DNA from: Centroberyx gerrardi
Lineage: Eukaryota > Chordata > Actinopteri > Beryciformes > Berycidae
Length of the DNA stretch: 64,000 bases
Assembly: GCF_048128805.1 (NCBI RefSeq)
Contig: NC_136016.1
Location: 21,629,676-21,693,675 of the forward strand
Direction: 5' to 3'
The notes under the pieces are model-generated. The model was not told the DNA's origin, did not search any database, and saw only the letters and a program-made list of their open reading frames with translations. Position 1 is the first letter of the stretch, and the number at the start of each line of letters is the position of its first letter. This document shows, piece by piece, positions 1 to 17,642 of the stretch. The position numbers and the translations under genes are program-made.

Positions 1-213
1 TGAGAATGGAACAAAACAACAAAATGCATTAACAACAAGTAAGGGAAATAAAATAAGTTGAGATTGAGATTCAGAAAACTTTTCCTGGGGCTAAAGGCTG
101 GGCTCAAGATTCAATAAAAAACAATAAAAAATGTAATTAATACAGTACACAGAGGAGACGCACATAAAAGCAGCAGCAACATTAGATGCCATAAATCAAG
201 CTCATGAGTGTTG

Positions 214-270
<57 letters not shown>

Positions 271-355
271 TTAAAAGACCTGCAGTCATTACCTGCAGTG
301 TTTGACTTCCACCCATAACACCAGCTCAGCAAAACACACCTTTCCTTCACCTAGA
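1..355. other. No gene seen; one TG microsatellite
   Basis: A/T-rich unique sequence with a pure GT repeat at 217-268. Nothing else recognisable. Confidence 0.6.
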
Positions 356-394
356 AAGACAGACAGACAGACAGAGAGGACAGATGGAGAGATG

Positions 395-428
<34 letters not shown>

Positions 429-487
429 GAGGACAGATGGAGAGACAGACAGACAGACAGACAGGAGGACAGACAGACAGACAGGAG

Positions 488-527
<40 letters not shown>

Positions 528-530
528 GCG

Positions 531-563
<33 letters not shown>

Positions 564-567
564 GGAG

Positions 568-603
<36 letters not shown>

Positions 604-635
604 GCGAGACAGACAGACAGACAGACAGACAGGAG

Positions 636-683
<48 letters not shown>

Positions 684-719
684 GCGAGACAGACAGACAG
701 ACAGACAGACAGACAGGAG

Positions 720-759
<40 letters not shown>

Positions 760-762
760 GCG

Positions 763-795
<33 letters not shown>

Positions 796-798
796 GCG

Positions 799-839
<41 letters not shown>

Positions 840-871
840 GCGAGACAGACAGACAGACAGACAGACAGGAG

Positions 872-911
<40 letters not shown>

Positions 912-914
912 GCG

Positions 915-947
<33 letters not shown>

Positions 948-979
948 GGAGGACAGACAGACAGACAGACAGACAGGAG

Positions 980-1031
<52 letters not shown>

Positions 1032-1264
1032 GGAGGACAGACGGAGAGACAGACAGACAGGAGGACAGACAGACAGACAGGAGGACAGACAGGAGGACAG
1101 ACAGACAGACAGACAGACAGGAGGACAGACAGACAGACAGACAGACAGGAGGACAGACAGACAGGAGGACAGACAGACAGGAGGACAGACAGACAGACAG
1201 GAGGACAGACAGGAGGACAGACAGACAGACAGACAGACAGGAGGACAGACAGGAGGACAGACAG
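356..1264. repeat. GACA/CAGA tetranucleotide array with variant units
   Basis: About 0.9 kb of GACAGACA. In the left half (about 528-915) runs are punctuated by GCGAGACA; from about 470 onward, and densely after 1030, by GGAGGACA. No stop codon arises because the 4 bp unit gives a 12 bp codon cycle, so open frames here are artefacts. Confidence 0.95.
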
Positions 1265-1403
1265 ATGGACAAACTGAGCACAGAGAGCAGGCTGACAGGT
1301 TGACAGATTGTTGCCTATGGATGAATCAACCAGTTCGGTACTGGCAGCAACACTGCTAACTACTGACTCAGATATTTACATACCAGCATCTGGGATGATA
1401 CGT

Positions 1404-1404
<1 letters not shown>

Positions 1405-1459
<55 letters not shown>
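1405..1459. repeat. CA microsatellite
   Basis: Pure CA dinucleotide repeat, about 27 units. Confidence 0.95.
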
Positions 1460-1463
<4 letters not shown>

Positions 1464-1700
1464 CACATGGAGATGGGACGGCACATGCAGCCACCATTAA
1501 GGGCCTTTAAAGCTGCAATGTGCAACTTTTCACATTAAAATAACAGTAAATAAATAGGATACAGTATATAGCACTTTATCTGTCTTTGACTGAAATGAAA
1601 TGAAACTTTTCAGTGATGTTGGGGATGTTTTGGGGTGTGTACCATTTTCTGTGGCCGTGGCCATTGGTCAGGTTGTGGCTGTCACGCGCAGGGAAAGTCA

Positions 1701-1728
1701 CAACAACAACAACAACAACAACAACAAC
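1701..1728. repeat. CAA trinucleotide repeat
   Basis: Nine-unit CAA run in a non-coding stretch. Confidence 0.9.
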
Positions 1729-2146
1729 GACAAAGATGGAAATCAGAAAGAAAAGAAAGAACAGCGAAGCTAAATGTGCGGCAGATAAGACCCGCTCAGA
1801 AAACACGCTTGCTTTTTTTGGCTGCGCTCACCGCCTGCCTCTTCAGCGGCTGCTGAGGCTTCACGCTGCCAGTTACCTCGGTCTTCAGGCCCGATGACAT
1901 CAGCAAGATGACTGACAGGTCTCGGGATGGGAACCGGACCAACTGAGGGGGCGGAGACCGACGGGGACTAACAACACACTTCCTGCCTCAAGGCGAAAAA
2001 GTTGCATGTTGTTGTTTGCAGTCATTTTCACACAGAGAGAAACATTTACTGCTCTCAGTAACTTCATCATCACAGCATCACTGTGGCTGAGAAAACAAGT
2101 ATATGGAAGAGTAGATATATGTATGTATGTATATGAGTAGTTTTAC

Positions 2147-2707
2147 CAGAGGTGGGGACTCGAGTCACAGTTTGAATAGCTTGAGACTTGACTTGATGCA
2201 TGAAGAGAAGACTTGAGACTTGACTTGACTTGGGTTCTGGTGACTTGGGACTTGACTCTGACTTGTACTTTGACGACTTGAAAAGGTTTCTAAAGTCTTG
2301 ACTTGAGATCTTGTGTTTGTGTAAATGACTTAGATTGAAAGTGATGAGATTTGTTCCAGCAGACGACTGAATTTAAATTCTGTTTTCTGAATTTGTATGG
2401 AATGATTGAATTTATTGAAGTTGAAACTGATTCTAGAAATCAAACTCATGATGCTCTTACCAAGTTTTTATCCTATTAAAACCATATTGCATTGAAAAGT
2501 CCTAGATATTTAGTTTTCTTTAAGATATTAAATTGATACTGGACTCTTGATTTGTTCTGACTTGACTTGCTGTTCTACATTTAGACTTGAGACTTGACAT
2601 TAATGACTTGGACTTGACTTGGTAATCTACATCTAGACTTGGGACTTGTGCCTCAAGACTTGAGACTGACTTGGGATTTGAGTGAAGTTGACTTGGTCCC
2701 ACCTCTG
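2147..2707. mobile_element. Non-autonomous hAT-like element with CTTGA-rich interior
   Basis: Ends are CAGAGGTGGGGACTCGAGTC and, inverted, CAGAGGTGGGACCAAGTC. It is flanked by an exact 8 bp duplication AGTTTTAC (2139-2146 and 2708-2715). The 561 bp interior is built of degenerate GACTTGGGACTTGA repeats and encodes nothing. The 8 bp duplication and CAGRGGTGG ends are hAT hallmarks. An interrupted relative lies at 43,093-44,280. Confidence 0.9.
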
Positions 2708-2715
2708 AGTTTTAC

Positions 2716-4365
2716 TATATGAAATGAATCCAGCAGTTTCATATTTTGCAGTAGCTTGGTGGTCGGTCAACTAAATTCAGATTTGCAGAGTGATTTTATT
2801 ATTAGATTATTACGTTTCTGTCATCGTGAGGCGTCGTTAACTACCAGCGACTTTTGGCTGTAAAAGAAAAGAGGGTAATTGCATTTTCTCATCCTAAGAT
2901 TTGCTGACTCTAGTTTGTGTCAGGCAGCTGTGAGAATGAGGGCATCATAAACCCAGTGAACTTTTCTTGCAGTTCATTTAAAATAAAATACAACTTTTCA
3001 CTGGTGTTTTTTGCAATTGTGGTTTTGTATTGTACAACACTGCGGATGTAGATGTGATCATTTTTTACCAAGTGGTTTGAACTACTTTTTCCAAGTAACT
3101 TAACACAACCAATGTCCCTTGAGGCGTTCACAGTAGCTCAGCAGCAGGTCAAGTCTCTGGGTCAGCTCCTTCCAGTGAAAATTAACTAGCAGCTTGTAAA
3201 ACCAGACTTCCAAAGCAGCTTCCTCAACCAAGTTCAAGTTCAGGTTCTGCTGTATCGTCATCTCAGCTGCATAAATCTACATATAAACATCCAAATACAC
3301 ACAGACTGTACACAGTGACATGAAATATTGTTTCTCCAGGCTCAAGGTGCAACAGAGATGTAGTGAAACAAGACGAGTTAGTAATAAAACAAAAGTTCAC
3401 AGACTGATATGTGTGTGTGTGCTCTGTGCAGACCGTCTGTCTCTCCTGGATGGAACAGATTTCATAACACACTCCGAGCGTCTCTCTTTCCTTCTCTGCT
3501 GTAAAGCAATTAGACAAACGGAAAGAGAACAAGATAAACGGACAGAGAGGAAAGCAAAGAGAGAGAGAGAGAGGTACATGGATGGAGAGAACAAAAACAA
3601 ACTCGGTGAAAAGCTGCACCTGACCTCTTCTCTCTCTCTTTGATGCTCGATCCAACTAGCTCACTTACTGTCCTTTTTTCTTGTTTGTTCTCCAGTTTGT
3701 TCCTTAGTATTAGTCATGCATTTGTTCTGTTTTTCCCTTCCATGGAATGTACTCTTTTATAAATGGAAGTAGGGCAAGGATTTTTCTCTGTACACACCCA
3801 CACAACAACAAAAGGCCCAAACACACACACACACACTCGTATTACTGTACACGTGAGAAACCTTTAATTGACTACGCCTATTCACAGCTAACCTTAACCT
3901 TTAAACAAAACCCTGATTCTCACCCTAAACCCCCAAGCGCTGACCCCTAAAGTGTCCTTCAGCGGGAAGCGAGCAGCGTCACCGGCGTGCATTTCCCTCA
4001 TCTCTCTCTCCATGTGAGGACAGTTTGTACATCACAATCAACCCCGACTCGCACAAACAAAACAAACTGTATTTCCTCTAGTGCGTGGAAGATAAGGGGA
4101 CGCGCTCAGAATTTGTGTTCCCGTGTAGCTGCTCTTGCGCAGCCACGGTTTTACGGCTCTGGTGGGATTTGCCCGGGGCTTTGTGACGCATTTGCCCCTT
4201 AAAGGAAAAAAAACAAAAAACTACAAAGCTGCGCACAATGCAGTCCGGTCCACACAAGGCCGCTTCACTCCAAGGCCGAATACACACGGCTCTTATGTGG
4301 ATACTCCTGATAAGATAAGCCGCTGAATTTGCCTGCTTTGACTGAAATGAAACTCTGACACTGTT
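2716..4365. other. No gene seen
   Basis: Unique-looking A/T-rich sequence with short CA runs (near 3,408 and 3,821). About 3,840-4,030 has degenerate CCTAA/CCCTAAA-like motifs next to a CA run. Confidence 0.5.
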
Positions 4366-4435
4366 ATCCAGCAAAAGTAGAATAAGCTTCAATTCCCAGA
4401 TCATCAATTTTACAGGCAACAAATAGGAAGGAGTA
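4366..4435. repeat. Fragment of ATAAGCTTCAATTCC dispersed repeat
   Basis: Shares ATAAGCTTCAATTCC(C/T)AGAT and the following ACAGGCAAC-AATAG-AAGGAG with 61,230-61,290, so it is a dispersed repeat fragment. Confidence 0.6.
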
Positions 4436-4527
4436 GGGTTAGACTATTTCCTTATTGGCCTTTTATTAAATATTGAATATCAGCCAGTCAGTGTCATCCA
4501 CCCCCAATATGATGGAGGCACGACGAC

Positions 4528-4835
4528 ATAAAAACAGTCTGTAAAACCTGCAAAGAAAATCTATTTTCAGTGCACAGTTTGAGTTTGAGTTTTATTTATT
4601 CACTTAATTGTTCAACGATATTTTTTTGTAAATGAGTTCTTCATTTTACAGGCCTAATGTATCCCAGAATTCCCTCTACCGTTGAATAGGTGGTCACCCC
4701 AGACTGCAGGAGCTGCTACTGTAACCCACCTAAAAGAATTTCATTTGTTTACATTTCAGTGGAGAGTTTTAGTGTCCCATGATGGTCTAAATGCTGTTTC
4801 AGAGGCTTTTCCATCCTGATAAGAATACAAATCTG
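4528..4835 (-). mobile_element. Dispersed repeat, copy 1 (inverted)
   Basis: Shares, in reverse orientation, GGACACTAAAACTCTCCACT, AAAAGCCTCTGAAACAGCAT-like sequence and the AAACAGTCTGTAAAACCTGC end with 14,970-15,260 and 38,690-38,945. Class unknown. Confidence 0.75.
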
Positions 4836-7366
4836 GAGGAAAGTTAGTTAGTTAGTTGTAGTTAGAAACCTTATTGTCCACAATGTGGAAAATTGTCTGA
4901 AAGAACTGAAAGCATTTCTTTTTAATATAGCCTGTGACTAGGTCTTGTATTGTCACTGCCTCCTTCTTTTTATGTGTTATCTCTGTATATATGTTTCTAT
5001 TTCTCTTTATTTTTCTTATTTTTTCTTCTTATAATTCTTATTTTTCTCTATATTTTAAAGCACATTGAGTTGCCTTGTGTATGAAATGTGCTCTATAAAT
5101 AAACTTGACTTGACTTTGGCTTCATCACAATCAACATGGATTTACAAACAAGGCAACTGTAAAAACATAAATAAATATAAGAAGACATAACAGAAAAAAA
5201 CAAAACACTGAATCCTTGAAAATATCTGCACAAAATATCAGCTATCAGCCACATCAGTCTAAAAATATCTGTATCACCTTCAGTCAAACCCTTGTAAAAA
5301 AGTATAAGGGCCAGAGCCACAGGACCAGACAACGTCCCGCTGACCCTGAGAAATAAGAGCCAAGTAGAGCGATACAAGGGATTTCTTTTTTTTTTTTTCC
5401 ACGCAACACAACAAAACAGCAGTTGGCACGACACAGCGTGCCGTTCTGCCTCCAGGGAGAGAGTGAGTCAAAGAGGAGAAATGGAGTCTGTGGGATTGAA
5501 TTCAGACAGAAACAGAAATGGTTGTTTTGTGCTGAGCTGGTGTTATGGGTGGAAGTCGGTCAGTGTGTGTGTGTGTGTGTGTGTGTGTGATGACTGACGG
5601 CTTTTTCATTTACATACAAACACAAAGAGACAATCCACACGCTCACTTGATTTATTTGAGTCGACTTAAGGCCTCGGGCGGTGTAACCATCTGCAGCGTT
5701 AATCAATTACTTATTCCTCATTTAAAACAGAAGAACATTACTTTGCTAATTCCTCAGTAATTAGTTCCATTCCTCGTTTGCGTTTCGTCGGCAGCAGCGG
5801 CTCCTCGTTTCTCCCTGAGTTTCTCATCGCTGTGTTGTGTATCAGATGCTTTGATAAACTGGATGTTTTTTCTCGGAGGAAAGTTCACAACAGACCAGAA
5901 TGTTCTTTGATCCTCGACTGAGATCGATTCAAAGTAACGGGAAAACGTCCCGCTGCTGAAAGCCTGCGTCTCTCCCCTCTCAGCCTCCAGCTTTTGTTTT
6001 GCTTTTTTAGCTACCGGCCGACGTAATCCTGCCCAGCATGACCTTAGGAAAACACCAAACAGGGATTTGGGAAAAAACAAAACAAATTGAAAATCTCAAA
6101 GGAGAGAAAAGAAAAGGTTGAAGGGGGGGGTTCAGGTTTAAGTGTGTTAGTGGGATTCGTAACTGTATGGTAATCCCTTACACTACTACTGAAAAACATA
6201 ATCACATTACTGTAACGAGTTCCCGAGTAACACGTCGCCGCCCAACACTGATCATGTCATGTTAGTCCCGTCTGAATCTGCCATCTCACTAATTTTTACT
6301 GACAACACACACACACACGGCAGTAAACATCCCAACTGCTTTTCCCTCAAAAATAACTTGAGGCAAAACTAGTGCCGTCTGACATCTCTGAGATTGCTGT
6401 GGCCTTTTCCCCACCACAGCTTAAATGGAGCTTTGTTTGGATAAACAGCAATCAAGATGTTGAAATCAGACCCCAAAGTCTCAACTGTGGTCCAGACTCT
6501 GGATGACAGACTTTGTTTGAATGTCAGTTGCACAAAGTTATTTAGGACACATGGTATATTTTTGGTGAGATCACAACAACACTCAAATGTTATTCTGGAG
6601 ACAACGGAGATCTCTTATCCCGTTCAAATCGGCGTTACAGATGATGTTACAGACGTCCTGTGTTAATTCATTTATGAATCCACATCGTCCTGAAAACCAG
6701 TCCTGTCCCAACAGGGCTTCACTTGCTGTTTACGCCTGTTGTGTTGTTTCTGTTCCGTTCTCCTCCTCGCTGGGATGAATTAGGGCCACCCCACCTCCAA
6801 AACACTCATCGCTGATTTTTTTCCGCCCCCCCCTTCCTCTAACACACTCACCGCCGGCCGACAGCGTCTTCACCCACACTCCTCTGCACCTACGCTGAGC
6901 CCACATCTTCTTTCCAGCAGCTTCCAACCTCAGCATCCATCTCAGCTGGAGTCAGCGTGACTCAAAATTAGACTCAAAAAATGATGTGGCCTTCTAGCAT
7001 TTGGCTTAACTAAACCAGAACAATAAAATAAAAGCTCACTGGTTTGCCATTTACAAGTGGGAAATGTGGACAAGAATGACCTGGGAGAAGCTCAGATCAG
7101 CTTTGCGGTGTGAAAATGGCCTCAGATGTTGGACGAAAAACAGTAGCAGACCTTAAAGTGAACATTTTATGCGTTTAGTATTTCATAAGACTGACATGAG
7201 TTTATGGTGATAGTATGCAGATTTTCAAGCTTTCTGCAGATTTAAATATACAAGCGTAAAGATTCTGCACGGGTTAATAAATGAATAAGAAGTAGATGTG
7301 AGAGGGAAAACGTGTTCATGGTGAAATGGTGTGGTGTGGAGGTGAGTTGAATGAGTTCACACACAT

Positions 7367-7405
<39 letters not shown>

Positions 7406-7675
7406 AATCAGGGCCACTATAAACATGGAGGAGGAACTTGAGCATAAGTGAGAGGACAGAAAAAAAGAGATGTTGGACGCTGGAGAGAGAAGATGAAAAA
7501 AGAGGAGAGGATTTCTGAAGATTAAGCCACCTGGCGTTCTCAAGGTCTCAGTATAATGTAATACAGTACAAGCAAATTATTTTGTAAAAAAAAAAAAAAA
7601 ACACATAACCAATTACTTATGAGACTATTCCTTGGAATTTCCCACAGCTGACAAGAGAGCGAAAGCGTTCAGTAC
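4836..7675. other. No gene seen; minor repeats
   Basis: Contains a TGTGCTCTATAAATAAACTT tail near 5,085-5,115 typical of fish LINE/SINE 3' ends, TG repeats (5563-5589) and a CA repeat (7369-7402). No conserved coding sense seen. Confidence 0.5.
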
Positions 7676-8420
7676 AGCGTGTCTTCAGCGGTTAACACTG
7701 AAGGTCCCGGGTTCCACGCCGGGTCCTTTCTGTGTTCACATGGGTTTCCTCCTTAAAGGATAAGGCCGGTGTTTTTTAATGCATTGCTTACCGTCAACAA
7801 ATCCTATGAAAATAACAAAATCAACAATGCGTTCGCTCTACTCCCGTTACTTTCTGACTTCTCCACGTACCGTTTTTAGCCGTCAACCCGGAAGTCATTG
7901 GCTCCAATTGTAAGCTAAAAACCTTGAAATACAGCTCACAAAGACATAGTTTACATTTTAAAAATCGCTAACTGTTACCACGAAATGTCAGACTGTTGTA
8001 GTTATTACCAAATCAAATTCAAATGGGAACAAATTCTTCATTACGCCGGGGACTATTTTCGGTGCTACGGAACTACTTTCCTGAGATCGCAAAGTGTTTA
8101 CAGCCGGCTTATTAAGTTGTTTGAGGAAAAAGTCGGCCGGCCCGGTGCATCGTGATGATGAAATATGTTGCCCAGAGCAACGGCATGGCTCTGTGACGTG
8201 TTTTTAATCGTTTTTTTAATACAATGGAGTTCTATGGCTGCTGGGACATGAGGCTGCATTGGGCACCGGCTACATGGACGAGACTTGTTGGCAAAACAAA
8301 ATCATTGCTGATTTTTGTTATTTTCATAGGATTTGATGACGGTAAGCAATGCATTAAAAAACACCGGCCTTATCCTTTAAGTCATGCAGATTGGATAAAT
8401 TGGTGATAAACAGTCTGATA
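7676..8420 (+). mobile_element. SINE-like element split by an insertion
   Basis: 7,690-7,752 (GGTCCCGGGTTCCACGCCGG ... GGGTTTCCTCC) and 8,381-8,410 (GTCATGCAGATTGGATAAAT TGGTGA) read as adjacent parts of one common fish repeat (B-box, CTCC-rich part, ACATGCAGATTAGGTGAATT TGGTGA). The 628 bp element at 7753-8380 interrupts it. Confidence 0.6.
7753..8380. mobile_element. TTAA-flanked MITE with ~78 bp terminal inverted repeats
   Basis: TTAA then AGGATAAGGCCGGTGTTTTT at the left; the right end is its inverse followed by TTAA. Arms match over about 78 bp with only a few differences. TTAA flanks suggest a piggyBac-type target; the interior has no transposase. Confidence 0.9.
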
Positions 8421-8915
8421 AACAAGCCATCAGAAGACCATTCATTCCCTATAGAGCACCAAGGAAACCCGGCCAATATGTGGACAGTCAACAAGCTTGT
8501 CGGCTGAGAAAAGCTGACCATAGCCAAAACTTACATGGTCATCGGCTGCCAATCAGACTTCCCGCTGTTTCCCTACTGACGTGATGCTGTATCTTCATCA
8601 GTAGTTCTGCCTGGCAAGTGCTAAATAGGCAAAAAGTTGATTCCAGCAATTCAAAATGTCCCAGTTCTCTATAACTTCTATCTGAAAGACTGCAAGAACA
8701 AATGTCTCAAAAACAATGCTGTATCCATTGTAGTAAGCTCTGAAATAATTTTGAGTTTGTTTATCCTGTGTAGTTTTTTATCAATACTACCTAATTAGCA
8801 CTTGCTGGGTAGAAATGTTAACTCTTTAAAACGATGTAACATTATGACAGGCAGTCACCACAACATAGATGCAGCCGGAGCTTCTCACATCGCACACAAT
8901 CAAATCAGAATAGAT

Positions 8916-9035
8916 GGGCGATGGACTGGCGACCTGTCCAGAGTGTCTCCCTGCCTTCTGCCCAGTGCATGCTGGGATAAACTCCAGCCCCCCTCCAGGA
9001 CCCTGAAAAGACTTAAGCGTCCAGGTGTCCAGGTT
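8916..9035 (+). mobile_element. Fragment of a common fish SINE/LINE tail
   Basis: GCGATGGACTGGCGACCTGT, then GCTGGGATAAACTCCAGC and GACCCTGAAAAGACTTAAGCG. This matches the widespread fish repeat 3' region (GCGACCTGTCC ... AGGATAAGCGG), from memory. Confidence 0.7.
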
Positions 9036-10276
9036 TTGTCCCTCCATCCCTCACAGCCGGACGAAATGACACACTTCCTCCGACGACAAAAGAAATCTGA
9101 ACTGTCACGCTGCTGTGCTGTCAGGTCTGTAATGATGAGAGCAGCACAGCAGGCTCCAGCTAAAGATGATACTGTGAATGGACAGAAAACTGGATGAAGA
9201 CCTGAAAGGACCCAGGACTGTGACTGGCGGCCCAGCAGGTTGCAGGCGATAGCTTCCCTAACTTCTCTTTCTGCATCAGTCGGCTGCATAGCAACACGAT
9301 CTGCTGCGGGTGCGGTTCACGTCAGGATAAAGCCTCCTTACTCAAGGTGTTGCTGGGGTCACGCTCTCTGTGCGTGTGTGAAGCATCTGTTAGTGATATT
9401 ATCTAACACGCTCTTCCCTGGTTCTTCGACATTCCTGATCACATACAGACTGAAAGAGCTTTCCACTTATTTGTTAAAAACAGGGGGGGCGAAATATTCT
9501 TACAACTCATTTTCACATTCCTCTCCTGTGTTGGGAGTGTTAGTCGCTGTTGTTTTTATATGTAAGAGAAGGGTGAAGGGAGAAAAACATGGAGAAAAAG
9601 CTGCTATATGCCAGAAACACAGAGTCAGAGCGCCCCCTAGAGGTTAACAGGAATTATGGTGAAATACATACAGTATAAATAATGTGAATGATATGGAAAA
9701 TGGAATAAATCATAGACAAATTTAACTACTAAATATTGGACTTACAAAATAAAGATAGCATCAGATTACAACATTTTCGAAGCATTCTTTATTAAATCTG
9801 CTATTTTCTACATGGCGGTTTTAACATTTTAAGTCTCTCCCACAAAGGTGAGAGCGATCGACAACAAAACTATTATCAGCAGCACCACAAACATGAGACA
9901 TTCATTGACAAAACTGTTTGATGCATGCAGGGTTTGTTATGCAGTGGTTGACTAGTTTTTTTTTTTGCTGTCACACAGCTTCAGGAGGGCGATCACATGG
10001 AACCAGCGGACAAGACTTCAGTGGTGTCACTTCCCTCCTCTCCTTTGCTTCCACTTGACACAGCAGACTGGCCTGGTTGAAATTACAAAGACGAGTGTAA
10101 GGAAGCAAAGGAGTGGCTCTGAAAGTGAACCAGGTCAGACAAAGTGTAGATTGAGGTTTTCTTTTATGTAAAAGAAAGTAGAGGAGATAGTGCTTTAGGG
10201 ATAAACATGAAATATAATATCCAAGTAGTGATTTCAAGGTGTTTGTCTTTGGTAATTGTGCTTTTAAAGGAATCAA
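9036..10276. other. No gene seen
   Basis: Unique-looking sequence without conserved open frames. Confidence 0.45.
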
Positions 10277-10909
10277 AGGCTGCGTTCACACCAAGCATGT
10301 TTGAAACCGTTTAGTCAAACTCTGGAGTGTTTCCTCCTTTATTTCGGTTCGTTTGAGCAGATGAGAAGAGTTTGAACTCGAATTCGTGGCACCAAATAGT
10401 GAACTGCAGTGTGGTTTGTTAGAAGTGAGAACGTGATCCGAACTAACTACAGGAAGCACGAGGTATTTTAGGTAGAAGGAGACAGATGTTGACATCTGAT
10501 AGCCAACAGTTCCTCATGCTTGGAAAGCCGAGCATGACAAAATGAACTGAGGGCAAACTGCAGCCTGGACTGATGCTCATATTCAGCTATATTCATCTTC
10601 AGAGAAGGTCAATTACAGCAAATAGTGCAGTAAAGTCCATCATACTGAGCTAAAGTTAACAGTGACTGGAATTGGATTTGTTTTTCCTCCCCGACGCCAG
10701 AATCTCTAACCTGGAAGGATGACATGTTACCGAAACTCTGTCCAATAAACAAGCTACTTGTGAATCATGTGACCTTTGTTTACAAGCCCTGGTTCACTTG
10801 AAATTTGGCGGTGTGAACCTAAATGACCCAAAAACAAAACTGCAACAAAGTCAACTTTTCCACTCTGGTTTAGACAGAAGAAAATGAACTGTTGGTGTGA
10901 TTGCACCCT
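10277..10909. mobile_element. Dispersed DNA-transposon-like element, copy 1
   Basis: Ends AGGCTGCGTTCACACCAAGC and, inverted, AGGGTGCAATCACACCAAC. The interior (GACATCTGATAGCCAACAGT, CTCTAACCTGGAAGGATGAC) is shared with 28,281-28,785. No convincing target duplication. Confidence 0.75.
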
Positions 10910-12551
10910 AAAACACAAGAGGACCTCCTGCTTTTTTAATGTATTTTAAGGTGGAATACAACAGCGTTACAGAGAGTTCAGTGACTGTGTAACAAAAGGA
11001 CATACTGTAGTATCCCCATGGACAGAAATCAGCACCAACATGATTTTCTACATAAAACGAACCAGATTCCTCGAACACTCAGCACTAAGTACATCCTCCA
11101 TTTTCCTCCCAGAAAGCACATTAGCAGCAACAGACAACAGATTCCAATGCACTCTCTGTCTACTTATGTCTAAATTAATCTAAGAAGCAGCACAATACAA
11201 ATCTTGAGTCATTCTCTAAAAGCAAGGCGTGATGAGGAGCTCGGAGGTGTTTGGCTGAAACATACTGTACTGTTTGTGGCTCATGTTTTTTTCACAGCGT
11301 AAGATGTTTGATTAGATGTATATATTCTTTTCGGTCAACATTATATTCCATCTCAAATGGCAAATGACACGTTACGATGAATACAAATGTGTGTGTGTTG
11401 AGGTATATGCTAAAAATGAAAACAGAAAAAGGATAGGTAGTATCCGACAAAAAATAATCATCTTTCTCATGTGATTTACACCAAAATTAAAATAGTTTTT
11501 CTTTTATTTCATTCTTCGATCCATCTAAATAGATATTATTCTTAGTTGCATGTTTTCAATAAAGGTCTAACTGTCTTTCTTCATTTATTACTATAAACAT
11601 ATTTTAGCACACATCATAAATGACTGTAATTAAAAACTATTCAACACTAGTCTAAGATGTGTGGTTTTGGCAGTGTGCGTACATGCATATGTGTGTGTGC
11701 AATTCTCAGGCTTTAACTAGTATTTTCTCATCCGTGAGTTAGTTAAGATGCATAGATCATCGCAAAACATAGAGGAAACGTTTTTTAAAAAAGCACCAAT
11801 ATTACCGTATCAACTCGGATATCTGTAATATTTCTATATTTGTGATTTGAAGGTGGTACTCGGTGACCCAAGACAGATACTACACTGGCACATTACAGTA
11901 CACTCCCAAAAAGTACACATCAATTAATGGTAGAACAATTCAGTTATACTGTGTGACTGTGTAGAAGCCCGGGTCAAATCTCTCCGTTTATGTATTGCAC
12001 AAAATCATCAGTGCCTACTATTGGTGGAGACGATTTTCTTAAGTGTGCAGTGGAGTGAATGAGACTCTACTGATCCTTTAACACAGTACTGTGAACTATC
12101 TGTAAACCTTTTGTGCAGATCCCAGACAGACGACTCAAACCGTGAATTCATTTCCCTTTTCAAAACTCAATAAATTCTGACACAAGTGAAAGAAGTGAGC
12201 AGCTAAGGTCCGACTGAACACTTTTTGAAACTATGTTCTCATCCTGATTTATCATATTACCACTGTTCTTTTATTGCAATCGGTTTTCAGTCTTCACACT
12301 TCGGTCTCAGAGTGCCCCCTTGTGGCCAAACAGGTGAATGTCCTCTCCCAACAGAATTCAAAAAGAGTTTGGTTTGCTTAAAACCTCCATGTTTCCTCAA
12401 ATTTTCTTCTTAATTTGTCTGCTCATTCTCCTCCTTCTTTTACCTTCCTTCATCAGAAATGAAGACGGTGATTGTTGTCATGGCGATGACCCCTCCTCCC
12501 CCCCCCCTCCCAACTCCCAGGTCGCCGCGGCTCGTGGGTGACGGGAGCTCC
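10910..12551 (-). other. Probable NT5M 3'UTR and downstream DNA
   Basis: Mostly unique, A/T-rich. TTTATT at 12270-12275 (AATAAA on the minus strand) would give a ~280 nt 3'UTR. A C-rich tract occurs at 12,487-12,509. No other gene seen. Confidence 0.45.
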
Positions 12552-17560
<5,009 letters not shown>

Positions 17561-17594
17561 TGTTGACTCTTGGCTGGTTGCGGTAGTATGACCG

Positions 17595-17642
17595 TTAACC
17601 CTTTGCAAACGGCGAGAGGTAAAACGGTTGAAAAGTCCGCAT
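17595..17642 (-). promoter_or_regulatory. Short upstream ORF in the presumed NT5M leader
   Basis: ATG at 17642 followed by 14 more codons and TAA, ending 34 bp upstream of the NT5M start and out of frame with it. Whether it lies in the mRNA depends on the transcription start, which I cannot see. Confidence 0.4.

Noticed and set aside
302..1303. Open frames of ~300-330 residues (RQTD repeats) on both strands
   Set aside because: They are translations of a tetranucleotide repeat, which has no stops in any frame; there is no conserved protein sense.
7690..7735. Possible tRNA gene (GGTCCCGGGTTCC)
   Set aside because: No A-box or acceptor stem; it continues into SINE-like sequence.
8224..8406. 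60-residue open frame
   Set aside because: It lies inside the TTAA-bounded MITE and its terminal repeat.
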